From NCBI GenBank assembly GCA_016710585.1, contig JADJVN010000006.1, positions 62,001 through 126,000 of the forward strand: a stretch of DNA of 64,000 bases, given 5' to 3'. How positions within the stretch are numbered: position 1 is the first letter of the stretch; each line of letters starts with the position of its first letter. The translations under genes were made by a program, and so were the position numbers. A model generated the notes under the pieces. That model ran no database searches. It was given only the letters and a program-made list of their open reading frames with translations, and was not told where the DNA came from. Shown here piece after piece: positions 8,109 through 16,331 of this stretch. The stretch comes from Saprospiraceae bacterium (GTDB taxonomy: Bacteria > Bacteroidota > Bacteroidia > Chitinophagales > Saprospiraceae).

Positions 8109-9803
8109 ATGAACAATCAAAATGAAACTAAAAATATTGGATTTGTCATCGGGGCATCTTCAGTAGGTACACTCATCGAGTGGTACGATTTTTACATTTT
8201 TGGGATGTTGGCGACAATTATCTCAAAGCAATTTTTTCCAGAAGATTCTGGTACTTCTGCATTACTAAGTACTCTTGCAATATTTGCTGCTGGATTCATT
8301 GTAAGACCTTTCGGCGCATTATTTTTTGGAAGGCTAGGTGATTTAATTGGTAGAAAATATACATTCCTTGTCACTTTGATACTAATGGGTGGATCTACCT
8401 TTGCTATAGGTCTTGTACCGGGTTATGCGAGTATTGGATGGGCCGCACCAATCATTGTATTATTATTACGTTTATTGCAAGGATTGGCATTAGGTGGTGA
8501 ATACGGAGGCGCTGCAACTTATGTAGCAGAGCATGCTCCAGCACACCAAAGAGGTTATTACACTAGCTGGATTCAAACGACTGCAACACTAGGATTATTC
8601 TTAGCATTGGGGATAATCATTTTGATAAGACAAAGTCAGGGTGTAGAAAAATTTGGATCTGAATGGGGAGGTTGGAGATATCCATTTTGGATTTCATTAG
8701 CATTGGTTATTGTATCTATAATCATCAGGATGAGAATGCAAGAATCACCGATGTTTGCAAAGGTTAAATCAGAAGGAAAAACTTCCGCTAATCCATTGAA
8801 AGAAAGTTTTGGACATAAAGGAAATTTCAAAATGGTTCTCTTAGCACTTTTTGGAGCTGTAATGGGTCAAGGAGTTATATGGTATACTGGACAATTTTAC
8901 GCTCAATCATTCATAGAGAATATTTGTAAAATAAATTTCGTAGAATCAAGAAATATCATTTTGTTGGCAATCTTATTTGCTACGCCTGGATTCATTTTAT
9001 TTGGATGGCTAAGTGACAAAGTAGGAAGAAAATGGATCATGTTATTAGGCATGCTGTTTGGTATTCTATCCTATAGACCGATCTATAAAAGTTTCATGGA
9101 CAAAACCAATCCTGCAGCAAAAAGAAGTATCGTGGACGCAGCTAAAACAACTATGTCCCCTACTCTTGCCAATCGCGATGCAAAGGATCACAAGAAAGTA
9201 TTTCTTACCACAAAATATGACTCAGTTTATACAGATGGCGCAAAATATTTATTCACTAAGACTGACACATTGCATCTAGCAGAAGACTACAATGGAACTA
9301 CTGCTTCATTAGCTTATGTGATCGCAAATAAAGATAATCCAGCAATTTTAGATTCTATTACTGTAGGCGTAAAACCACCAAAAGAAGGGACATTGGCAGA
9401 AGGCGTCACCTATGCGACCGTAGTGAAAAAATCAGTCAAACCCAATGTTGCCATTGAAAAAACAATGGACAAAGGAACATTTTGGTATTTTGTATTTTTT
9501 GTATTTATACAGATCATATTTGTAACAATGGTATATGGACCGATTGCTGCATTTCTAGTAGAATTATTTCCTACAAAAATTCGTTATACATCTATGTCAC
9601 TTCCATATCATATAGGAAATGGTGTGTTTGGCGGATTAGTACCATTCTTAGGTACACTCATTGTTGAGTTTACAAAAAATCCATCGAGACCAGCTGGAGA
9701 TCCATTGGCTGGATTGTGGTATCCTATTGGAGTTGCTATCGTTTGCTTTATCATTGGAGCGATATACCTACCTAATAGAAATGACGAAAATATAATGGAT
9801 TAA
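8109..9803 (+). CDS. MFS transporter, metabolite:proton symporter type with large insertion
   Basis: A 564-residue major facilitator carrier of the proline/betaine-alpha-ketoglutarate (MHS) type. Visible hallmarks are IEWYDFYIFG in helix 1, the loop motif FFGRLGDLIGRKYTF, RLLQGLALGGEYGGAATY in helix 4, and GWLSDKVGRKWIM between helices 8 and 9. Roughly residues 325-455 form a hydrophilic insertion (with DSVYTDGAKYLF and a segment rich in Thr/Lys) before the last four helices resume at WYFVFFVFIQ. That makes the protein about 120 residues longer than classical MHS carriers. The likely substrate is a small carboxylate or a zwitterion such as proline, which cannot be decided. It is followed by a small membrane protein 27 bases downstream. 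Confidence 0.85.
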   Translation: MNNQNETKNIGFVIGASSVGTLIEWYDFYIFGMLATIISKQFFPEDSGTSALLSTLAIFAAGFIVRPFGALFFGRLGDLIGRKYTFLVTLILMGGSTFAIGLVPGYASIGWAAPIIVLLLRLLQGLALGGEYGGAATYVAEHAPAHQRGYYTSWIQTTATLGLFLALGIIILIRQSQGVEKFGSEWGGWRYPFWISLALVIVSIIIRMRMQESPMFAKVKSEGKTSANPLKESFGHKGNFKMVLLALFGAVMGQGVIWYTGQFYAQSFIENICKINFVESRNIILLAILFATPGFILFGWLSDKVGRKWIMLLGMLFGILSYRPIYKSFMDKTNPAAKRSIVDAAKTTMSPTLANRDAKDHKKVFLTTKYDSVYTDGAKYLFTKTDTLHLAEDYNGTTASLAYVIANKDNPAILDSITVGVKPPKEGTLAEGVTYATVVKKSVKPNVAIEKTMDKGTFWYFVFFVFIQIIFVTMVYGPIAAFLVELFPTKIRYTSMSLPYHIGNGVFGGLVPFLGTLIVEFTKNPSRPAGDPLAGLWYPIGVAIVCFIIGAIYLPNRNDENIMD

Positions 9804-9830
9804 TTTAATTAACATTTAAAATAAAAAAAT

Positions 9831-10079
9831 ATGAACGGTTTAAAAAGAATACTTGGGATAGTTTGGATGTTAATGGCGCCAAGCTTAGTAGGATTTATGC
9901 TTTGGTCTGCAGCTGATAAAATTGGTGCAGCTTCAGCAGCAACTAAATCAAATACCACCTTGCAATGGGTAATTATATTAGCAATATTTATTCCTGTATG
10001 CATTGGTCTATTGATCTTTGGATATTATTCTTTTAAGGGAGAATATGATCATCTTCCAGAGAATTCCTCAGAAATCTGA
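9831..10079 (+). CDS. small two-helix membrane protein (DUF6814-like)
   Basis: An 82-residue protein with two hydrophobic segments, about residues 5-24 (RILGIVWMLMAPSLVGFMLW) and 45-66 (WVIILAIFIPVCIGLLIFGY), joined by an Ala/Ser-rich loop and ending in an acidic tail. It sits 27 bases behind the MFS gene. I recall this small-protein-behind-MFS arrangement in other Bacteroidota and think the family is DUF6814, but the name is not verified. It could be an accessory subunit of the carrier. A terminator-like hairpin follows. Confidence 0.65.
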   Translation: MNGLKRILGIVWMLMAPSLVGFMLWSAADKIGAASAATKSNTTLQWVIILAIFIPVCIGLLIFGYYSFKGEYDHLPENSSEI

Positions 10080-10114
10080 TATTTTTCCATAATATAGTTT
10101 TGATTCAGGTGAAT

Positions 10115-10147
10115 AAAACATAGATTTGCTAGTCAAGTCTATGTTTT
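10115..10147 (+). terminator. rho-independent terminator after the MFS pair
   Basis: The arms AAAACATAGATTTG (10115-10128) and CAAGTCTATGTTTT (10134-10147) pair with one G-T wobble around a 5-base loop. The T run continues to 10150. It stands between the small membrane protein gene and the next gene, and could act as terminator or attenuator. Confidence 0.7.
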
Positions 10148-10162
10148 TTTATTTAGAGATTT

Positions 10163-10360
10163 ATGCAATTCACAAAAAAAAGTATTAAGTTTTTATTTTT
10201 CGCTTGTTTTTTATGGGTATTATTATGTTACCCATTTATAGATATTGCAAATAAAAATAAATTTATATTGGGCTTTCCTTTGCTCTATTTATATACTTTC
10301 TTTGTTTGGATTGTGAGTGTATTTATTTTAAAAAAATTATCCCAAGAAAAAGAGAAATAA
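10163..10360 (+). CDS. small membrane protein preceding the symporter-kinase (DUF3311-like)
   Basis: A 65-residue protein with two hydrophobic helices and a lysine-rich end. The segment FPLLYLYTFFVWIVSVF resembles the second helix of DUF3311-type small proteins encoded with sodium-solute symporters. Its stop codon (ending at 10360) directly abuts the ATG of the symporter-kinase at 10361, which implies translational coupling. A role as a small partner subunit of the symporter domain is inferred from this position only. Confidence 0.6.
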   Translation: MQFTKKSIKFLFFACFLWVLLCYPFIDIANKNKFILGFPLLYLYTFFVWIVSVFILKKLSQEKEK

Positions 10361-13064
10361 ATGAACAATATCGTCATTATTATTTCATCTTTAGCTTATC
10401 TCGCTTTGCTGTTTGGCATTGCCTATTACACTGAAAAAAGAGCAGTATCCAAGCGAAGTATCATTAATAATGGCTATGTCTATGCATTGTCCCTTGCAGT
10501 TTATTGTACAGCCTGGACGTACTATGGTAGTGTTGGCCGTGCCTCAACAAAAGGATTAGATTTTATTACTATTTATCTAGGACCTACTATTGCTGCTGCA
10601 TTGTTCTGGCCCATACTTCGCAAATTAATTCGCATTGCAAAATCACAACGTATCACAAGTATTGCAGATTTAATTTCTTCCAGATATGGCAAAAATTTTT
10701 CACTTGCAGCATTGGTTACCATACTGTGTATTATAGGTATCATTCCCTATATCGCATTGCAGCTCAAAGCTATTTCAAGTAGTATCCACATTATCACAGG
10801 GTCACTTTCACAATTACCAGAGAATTGGAAATTTTGGAATGACGATACATTTTACATTACAGGAATCCTAGTGATTTTTATCATCATCTTTGGAACGAGA
10901 TCTGTTGATGCATCTGAGAAACATGAAGGATTGGTAGCTGCAATTGCATTTGAATCATTGATCAAGTTAATTGCATTTCTCGCTGTAGGCGTTTTTGTTG
11001 TGTTTTTTATTTTTAATGGATTTGGGGATATATTTCAGCAAGCATATGCCCATCAAGAATTAAAAAAATTATTTACTATCGAACCAAGTTCTTCATATGC
11101 TTCATGGGCAGGATTGATGTTAGTATCCATGTTGGCAATATTCTTTTACCCAGACAGTTCCAAGTCAGTGTGACAGAAAATATTCAGGAAAAACATATCG
11201 ACAAAGCGGTTTGGGTATTCCCTCTTTATCTTTTACTAATTAATATTTTTGTTTTGCCTATTGCATTAGCAGGAAAATTAATTTTTATAGATCAAGCTGT
11301 CGATGCAGATACATATGTTCTCGCATTTCCGCTCCACTTTAATGCTTCGGCATTAAGTCTTTTCGTGTACATAGGAGGATTCTCAGCTGCAACAAGTATG
11401 ATCATCGTAGAAACGATCGCACTGAGTACTATGGCTTGCAATAATCTCGTGATGCCGATATTGCTCTCATTAAAACAATTCAAAACAGAGCGAAATAATC
11501 ACTTGAGTAAAAATATTATTTTAATTCGACGCATCAGTATATTTATTATTCTTGCACTCGCCTATATATATGACAAAACAGTAGCACAGCATCTTGCATT
11601 GGTTTCCATTGGATTAGTTTCCTTTGTTGCCGTAGCGCAATTTGCTCCTGCTGTGATTGGCGGGATTTATTGGAAAGGGGCATCAAAAACTGGTGCCATT
11701 GTTGGAATCATAGTGGGTTTTATTATTTGGTTTTTTACATTGGTTGTTCCTACGTTAATTAGCCCTGGAATTCTTCCATCGAGCATCATGAGTGAAGGAC
11801 TTTTTGGTATTTCATTTTTAAAACCATTCTCATTACTTGGACATCAAGGAATGGATTCCATAGCTCATGCCACATTTTGGAGTCTCTTCGCCAATGTAGG
11901 TTCTTTTGTATTTTTTTCACTTTATTCAAAACAAACTGCACAAGAAATTTATCAAGCAGACATATTTGTCGATATCGCAAAACATGCAAATGATTCAGAG
12001 CGCGAATCTATATGGAAAGGAATTGCCTATTTTCCGGATTTAAAATCTTTGTTAAAAACATTTATTGGAGAAGAAAGATCAACTAGATTATTGACAAATT
12101 TTGCAAACAAACATAAAATTTCATTGGAAGATCGAAGAGCAGATCCAAGATTAGTAACTTTTTCTGAGAAAATTTTATCAGGTGTTATTGGTTCTGCTTC
12201 AGCAAGAATCATGGTAGGGAGTATCACCAAAGAAGAAGAATTAAAAATTGATGAGGTCCTCAACATATTGAGAGAATCTCAACAAATTATTGAGTTGAAT
12301 AAAGAGTTAAAGAAAAAATCTAATGAACTTCAAAAAGCATCCAACCAGTTGATATTGATCAATGAGCAACTCAAAAACATGGATCGCAATAAAGATGAAT
12401 TTCTTTATACTGTCACACATGAAATCCGCACTCCAATTACTTCAATACGCGCCATGTCAGAGATCGTCCATGATCATCAAGACATGCCCGAAGATCAAAA
12501 GCAACATTTTCTCTCTTCAATCATTAAAGAAACTGAAAGGCTGAGCAGACTCATCAGCCAAGTCCTCACATTAGAAAAATATGAGAGTGGAAAACAAAAA
12601 CTGAACTTAAGTTCTGTACATTTAAATCAATTAATACAAGACACCATCAATGCAGTAAAAACACTTGCTGCAGAAAAAAATCTCAACATCAAATTAAAAA
12701 TACCTAACTCGATGTTTATCGCAAAATGTGATGAAGATCTGATCTTACAAGTGATGAACAATTTATTAGCCAATGCGATCAAATTTTCAAATACAAATCA
12801 AGATATCATAGTTAGTTTAAATACCAATTATAATGAAATCGAGATTGCAGTTCAAGATTTTGGCAAAGGAATAGACCCTTTACTTCATAAATCAATTTTC
12901 GATAAGTTTTTCAAGCAAAAAATCAAACGCTGAGGAAACCAGAAGGCACTGGACTAGGATTAGCCATATGCAAAAAAATTATTGACCTTCATGGGGGAAC
13001 TATTTCAGTAGAAAGTGAATTGGATAAAGGGGCAAAATTTATTTTTAGCTTACCTTTGCAATGA
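10361..13064 (+). CDS. sodium:solute symporter-sensor histidine kinase fusion (CbrA/CrbS type, two frameshifts)
   Basis: A roughly 900-residue protein joining a sodium-solute-symporter domain of about 13 helices (with ALSLAVYCTAWTYYGSVG near the N-terminus) to a cytoplasmic histidine kinase. The kinase shows the H box VTHEIRTPITSIRAMSE, the N box LQVMNNLLANAIKFS, DFGKGI and, after the second lesion, GTGLGLAICKKII. One T appears to be missing near 11145 (restoring IFFLPRQFQVSV) and one near 12908 (restoring DKFFQAKNQTLRK), so the sequence as given encodes three pieces. The stop overlaps the response regulator start by ATGA. Relatives such as CrbS and CbrA sense small carboxylates or amino acids; the ligand here is unknown. 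Confidence 0.85.
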
Positions 13065-13447
13065 ATATGAGTAAAAATGTTACAAATAAAAAAATTCTAA
13101 TTGTCGATGACGATCCATATATCCTGATGTCATTAGATTTTTTGATGAAGAAAAATAAATTTGAAGTTTTTGTAGCCCGGAATGGAAACGAAGCCCTTGA
13201 ACAAATAAAAACAAACCAACCAGATTTGATTCTTTTGGACATCATGATGCCTGATGTAGATGGATATGAGATTTGTATAAAGGTTAAATCAGACAATAAA
13301 ACTAAAGATATAATCATTGTTTTCATGAGTGCAAAAACAAGAGATACAGATATTCAGAAAGGATTAGATTTAGGCGCAGCATTATATATCACCAAGCCAT
13401 TCAGCACGAGAGATCTACTTGAAAAAGTGATTGGTTTGTTGAGTTAA
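13061..13447 (+). CDS. single-domain response regulator (CheY-like)
   Basis: A 128-residue receiver domain without an output domain. It has the acidic pocket VDDD near residues 15-18, the phosphorylation site in LILLDIMMPD, a conserved FMSAKTR switch Ser, and the K of ITKPF. It starts inside the stop of the symporter-kinase (ATGA overlap); a second ATG six bases on is equally possible. It is almost certainly the phosphorylation target of that kinase. With no DNA-binding domain it must act through a partner, for which the nearby IS1-like regulator is a speculative candidate. Confidence 0.88.
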   Translation: MNMSKNVTNKKILIVDDDPYILMSLDFLMKKNKFEVFVARNGNEALEQIKTNQPDLILLDIMMPDVDGYEICIKVKSDNKTKDIIIVFMSAKTRDTDIQKGLDLGAALYITKPFSTRDLLEKVIGLLS

Positions 13448-13510
13448 AAATTCCAATATTTTTTTAAAAAAGACTCAGATAGTTATTTAAAAAAAGAAGA
13501 GTCCAAATCC

Positions 13511-13755
13511 TGCTATTTTGGTATAGTTTTGCTATTTTAGTATAGCTTATCTATAATTTCGAAATTTCGACATATAGGCCAATAAAATAATGCCACTTGA
13601 TGAAATTATTAAAAAAATATTATAGACAATCAAAACAAAAAAATCCTCTAAGGCAATAAATCTATTTACTTTACGATCCGATATTTTTCATAAAAGTCCT
13701 TTGATATAAGGCGACCTACAGCCTTTCCCAAGCTCTAAATGCAAAACTATATCAA
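13511..13755 (+). promoter_or_regulatory. TATAG-site cluster in the porin upstream region
   Basis: The 394-base gap between the response regulator and the porin (13448-13841) holds a tandem near 13511-13550. It reads GCTATTTTGGTATAGTTTT followed by GCTATTTTAGTATAGCTTA, a 19-base period, and includes TATAGTTTTGCTA four bases before AGTATAG. An inverted single copy, GCAAAACTATATCA, lies at 13741-13754. These match the site before the IS1-like gene at 7396. The rest of the gap is AT-rich, with no open frame or hairpin that I can support. Confidence 0.45.
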
Positions 13756-13841
13756 TTTAACATAAATATATTAATTTCACTTTAAGAAAAATTAGACACT
13801 ATAATTTGCAAAGTTTTTCAAACTTAACTAAACCATTTATC

Positions 13842-15265
13842 ATGAATAAACGATTTACAAATTTAATTTTACTTCTTGCTTTCACACTGAGTTTAGCTCA
13901 AATCTTTGCTCAAGTAACAACTCCACCAGCACCACCAGCACCACCAGCTCCAGATTACTCATACAAACCACTGACATTAAAACTAAATGATGATGGATCA
14001 AAATATGTGAGATTCATCATGTGGCATCAATTTTGGGTTTCTGCAACACAAAATAATCCTGGTACAAGAAATCTTAACGGAGAATTAATCGATGGTACAG
14101 GCTCTGAAAGTGGATGGAGTACTGACATTGCACTGAGAAGATCTCGATTTCTAATGTATGCCCAAATTTCGCCAAGATTCCTCATCTTAACGCATTGGGG
14201 TATCAACAATCAATCTGCGATCAATGGTGCTACTGCCCCAAGTGGAACTAATGCAACTACATCTGCAAGTAATCAAGGTAAGAAGCCTCAATTATTTATC
14301 CATGATGCATGGACAGAATATGAGATCTTGAAAAATAAATTATATCTCGGTGCAGGTATTCATTACTGGAATGGTGTGAGCAGATTGAGCAGTCAATCCA
14401 CATTGAACTTTATGACAATGGATGCGCCATATTCAATTGGCATAATATTGAAGCGACGGATCAGTTTGCAAGACAATTTGGTGTGTATGCAAAAGGACAA
14501 ATAGGAAAATTAGATTATCGTGTTGCTATCAATAAACCATTCGTGAATGGCACAGCACCAGCAGCAGTGGCTAGAAATAGTGTTGCTACAAATGTAATCA
14601 ATGAGAACTATGCTACTTCTGGATATTTTGATTGGATGTTTTGGGATAAAGAATCAAATAAATTACCCTTCTTCGTTGGCTCTTATTTAGGCACAAAAAA
14701 AGTTTTAAATCTAGGTTTAGGATTTTACAATCATAGCAAAGCATCTCTTTATAAATCTGCGACAGATTCAACTTACCAGAATCATTTTGCATTTGGTGCA
14801 GATGTATTCTTGGATATGCCGCTTAATAAAACAAAAGGGACTGCTTTAAACTTCTTAGCGACATTTTATAGTTTAGACTACGGTACAAACTACATAAGAA
14901 ATGTCGGTGTGTTAAATGCTCATGCCACTTCTACTGCTACAGAAAGTTGGGCAGGTGGAGGCAATCTTCAGCCAACTATTGGATCTGGAACGATTACCTA
15001 TTTACAGGCAGGTTACTTATTGCCTAAATGCAAAAACAAAACTGCATTCATGCCATACGCTACTGCTACCTACAAAAAATTTGACAGACTGAAAGATCCA
15101 TCATTCCAGTATGGACTTGGACTCAATTACTTTGTAAGTGGCCACAATGCAAAAGTCACATTGGAATATCAATCAAGACCTATCTATAATACCAATGCGG
15201 CAAATGAAATCGTAAAGAATGGATCTAAAGGTCAAATCGTGTTACAAACACATATTTTCCTATAG
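13842..15265 (+). CDS. outer-membrane porin-like beta-barrel protein (frameshifted)
   Basis: An approximately 475-residue exported protein. The signal peptide is MNKRFTNLILLLAFTLSLAQ..FAQ, so ATG 13842 is preferred over the longer frame from 13806. A proline-rich linker (PPAPPAPPAP) and a beta-strand pattern with alternating aromatic residues follow, and the protein ends in a terminal Phe-Leu strand (GQIVLQTHIFL) typical of barrels. I read it as a porin for solute entry. Near 14424 one A seems lost: TATTCAATTGGC would read YSNWHNIEATDQF with one more A. This splits the gene into two frames overlapping at 14483-14504. It is the last gene of the uptake island, with terminator-like sequence behind it. 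Confidence 0.75.
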
Positions 15266-15283
15266 TAAAAGAAAAAAATAAAA

Positions 15284-15316
15284 AAAGGGTCTTTGATAAA
15301 AGGCCCTTTTTTATTT
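15284..15316 (+). terminator. rho-independent terminator behind the porin
   Basis: AAAGGGTCTTT (15284-15294) and AAAGGCCCTTT (about 15298-15308) form a stem with one G-T wobble around GATA/TAAA, preceded by an A run and followed by a long T run. It closes the porin transcript. It may also serve the convergent barstar gene, which ends at 15424. Confidence 0.75.
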
Positions 15317-15423
15317 TTTTAAAATATTAATTAGTTTCTGATCAATAAGTAAGTTAGATCTTTTCCAACAGCATTGAAATATTAATTCGCTAAGAATTGG
15401 CGAAACCCTATTTATCAAAAGCG

Positions 15424-15888
15424 CTACATTCTCTGGATTGGCAATTGTGTTTGCTGAACTGTTTTATAATTTAAATTCTTCAACATTAATTCCATTGAAT
15501 CATTTTGATAAATGTAAGTATAAAACTTCTTAGGCAAATAACCTTCATTTCCTTTTTGATTCCACAAGATCATTGTGTCACTTAAAATGGATAGAAAATG
15601 CACCATCAACTCATTTCCAGTTGATTCAGCAATTAGCTTTTCAGAATTTTGTATAATTAAAATAATATTGGTTTTCTTAATCCATTCCAAATCTGTAAGA
15701 CAATCCTGAACCGCATCAAGATTATTCCCAAAATAGGATGGAAATTTAAATATTTTTTTTAATTCTAAAAAAAAGCCTAATTCATCGTGAAATAAACTGC
15801 AATCAAGCATTGCAATATGCCAATATTTAGGCTTCGATTTAGGCAAAATAGCTTGAGATTCTTCAATCAGATTGAATGCAGTATTCAT
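15424..15888 (-). CDS. barstar-family ribonuclease inhibitor
   Basis: A 154-residue cytoplasmic protein with the barstar core FPSYFGNNLDAVQDCLTDLE at about residues 49-68. In barstar, the acidic residues of this helix (here Asp58 and Asp62) fill the RNase active site. The protein is longer than barstar of Bacillus (about 90 residues), with extra residues at both ends. It starts in the stop codon of the upstream secreted RNase gene (ATGA overlap), so the pair is translated together. It would protect the cell from its own RNase before export. Confidence 0.88.
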   Translation of the reverse strand: MNTAFNLIEESQAILPKSKPKYWHIAMLDCSLFHDELGFFLELKKIFKFPSYFGNNLDAVQDCLTDLEWIKKTNIILIIQNSEKLIAESTGNELMVHFLSILSDTMILWNQKGNEGYLPKKFYTYIYQNDSMELMLKNLNYKTVQQTQLPIQRM

Positions 15889-16322
15889 TTGAATTGTATA
15901 AAAGTTTTATAATGATCTTTAGTATAATACGCAGATCGATTATCTCCCGTGATCAATCGTTCCGCTCCCCTATTCTTCCCTGGTTTTTTGGGATTGACAT
16001 CCCATTCTTTATATTCTATTCTATTTCCGTTATTACTTGATTTGGGCAATTTCCTTTCTCTGTTCTGAAAAATCCTCCCTCCGACATAGCCTGCCATCGG
16101 TTTATCATTTTCAAGTACATATTCATAAACCTTAATTACTTTTTTGGGAACATCATTTAAATAATCTCCATTTCTTGCTTCTGATGGACTGGCTAGCTTA
16201 TCAGTAACTGATTGAGGAGTTTCAGTCTTTGGCTGCACACTTGCTTTTGATCTGCATTCTATAAAGAATGTCGTCGCAAATGCAAATGCAATAAAACTTA
16301 TAATAAATGATTTAAATCTCAA
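15885..16322 (-). CDS. secreted barnase/N1-type guanyl-specific ribonuclease
   Basis: A 145-residue protein with an N-terminal hydrophobic export signal (residues 4-22) ending at IEC23, which could be a loose lipoprotein site. A linker and then a microbial RNase domain follow. The catalytic triad of the family can be read off: Glu106 in YKEWDV, Arg122 in GAERLITG, His137 in KDHYKTF. The sequence FQNRERKLP is also typical. Its stop overlaps the barstar start. The role could be nutrient RNA degradation or a toxin against competitors. There are no polymorphic-toxin or T6SS modules on it. Confidence 0.87.
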   Translation of the reverse strand: MRFKSFIISFIAFAFATTFFIECRSKASVQPKTETPQSVTDKLASPSEARNGDYLNDVPKKVIKVYEYVLENDKPMAGYVGGRIFQNRERKLPKSSNNGNRIEYKEWDVNPKKPGKNRGAERLITGDNRSAYYTKDHYKTFIQFK

Positions 16323-16331
16323 TTTTTATAA

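Noticed and set aside
13052..13058. TACCTTTG just before the response regulator start as an internal promoter
   Set aside because: It lies in the coding end of the kinase (LPLQ) and the genes are translationally coupled; chance match is likely.
15424..16322. Contact-dependent or T6SS toxin-immunity module
   Set aside because: The RNase has a plain export signal and no delivery domain, repeats or orphan toxin tips nearby.
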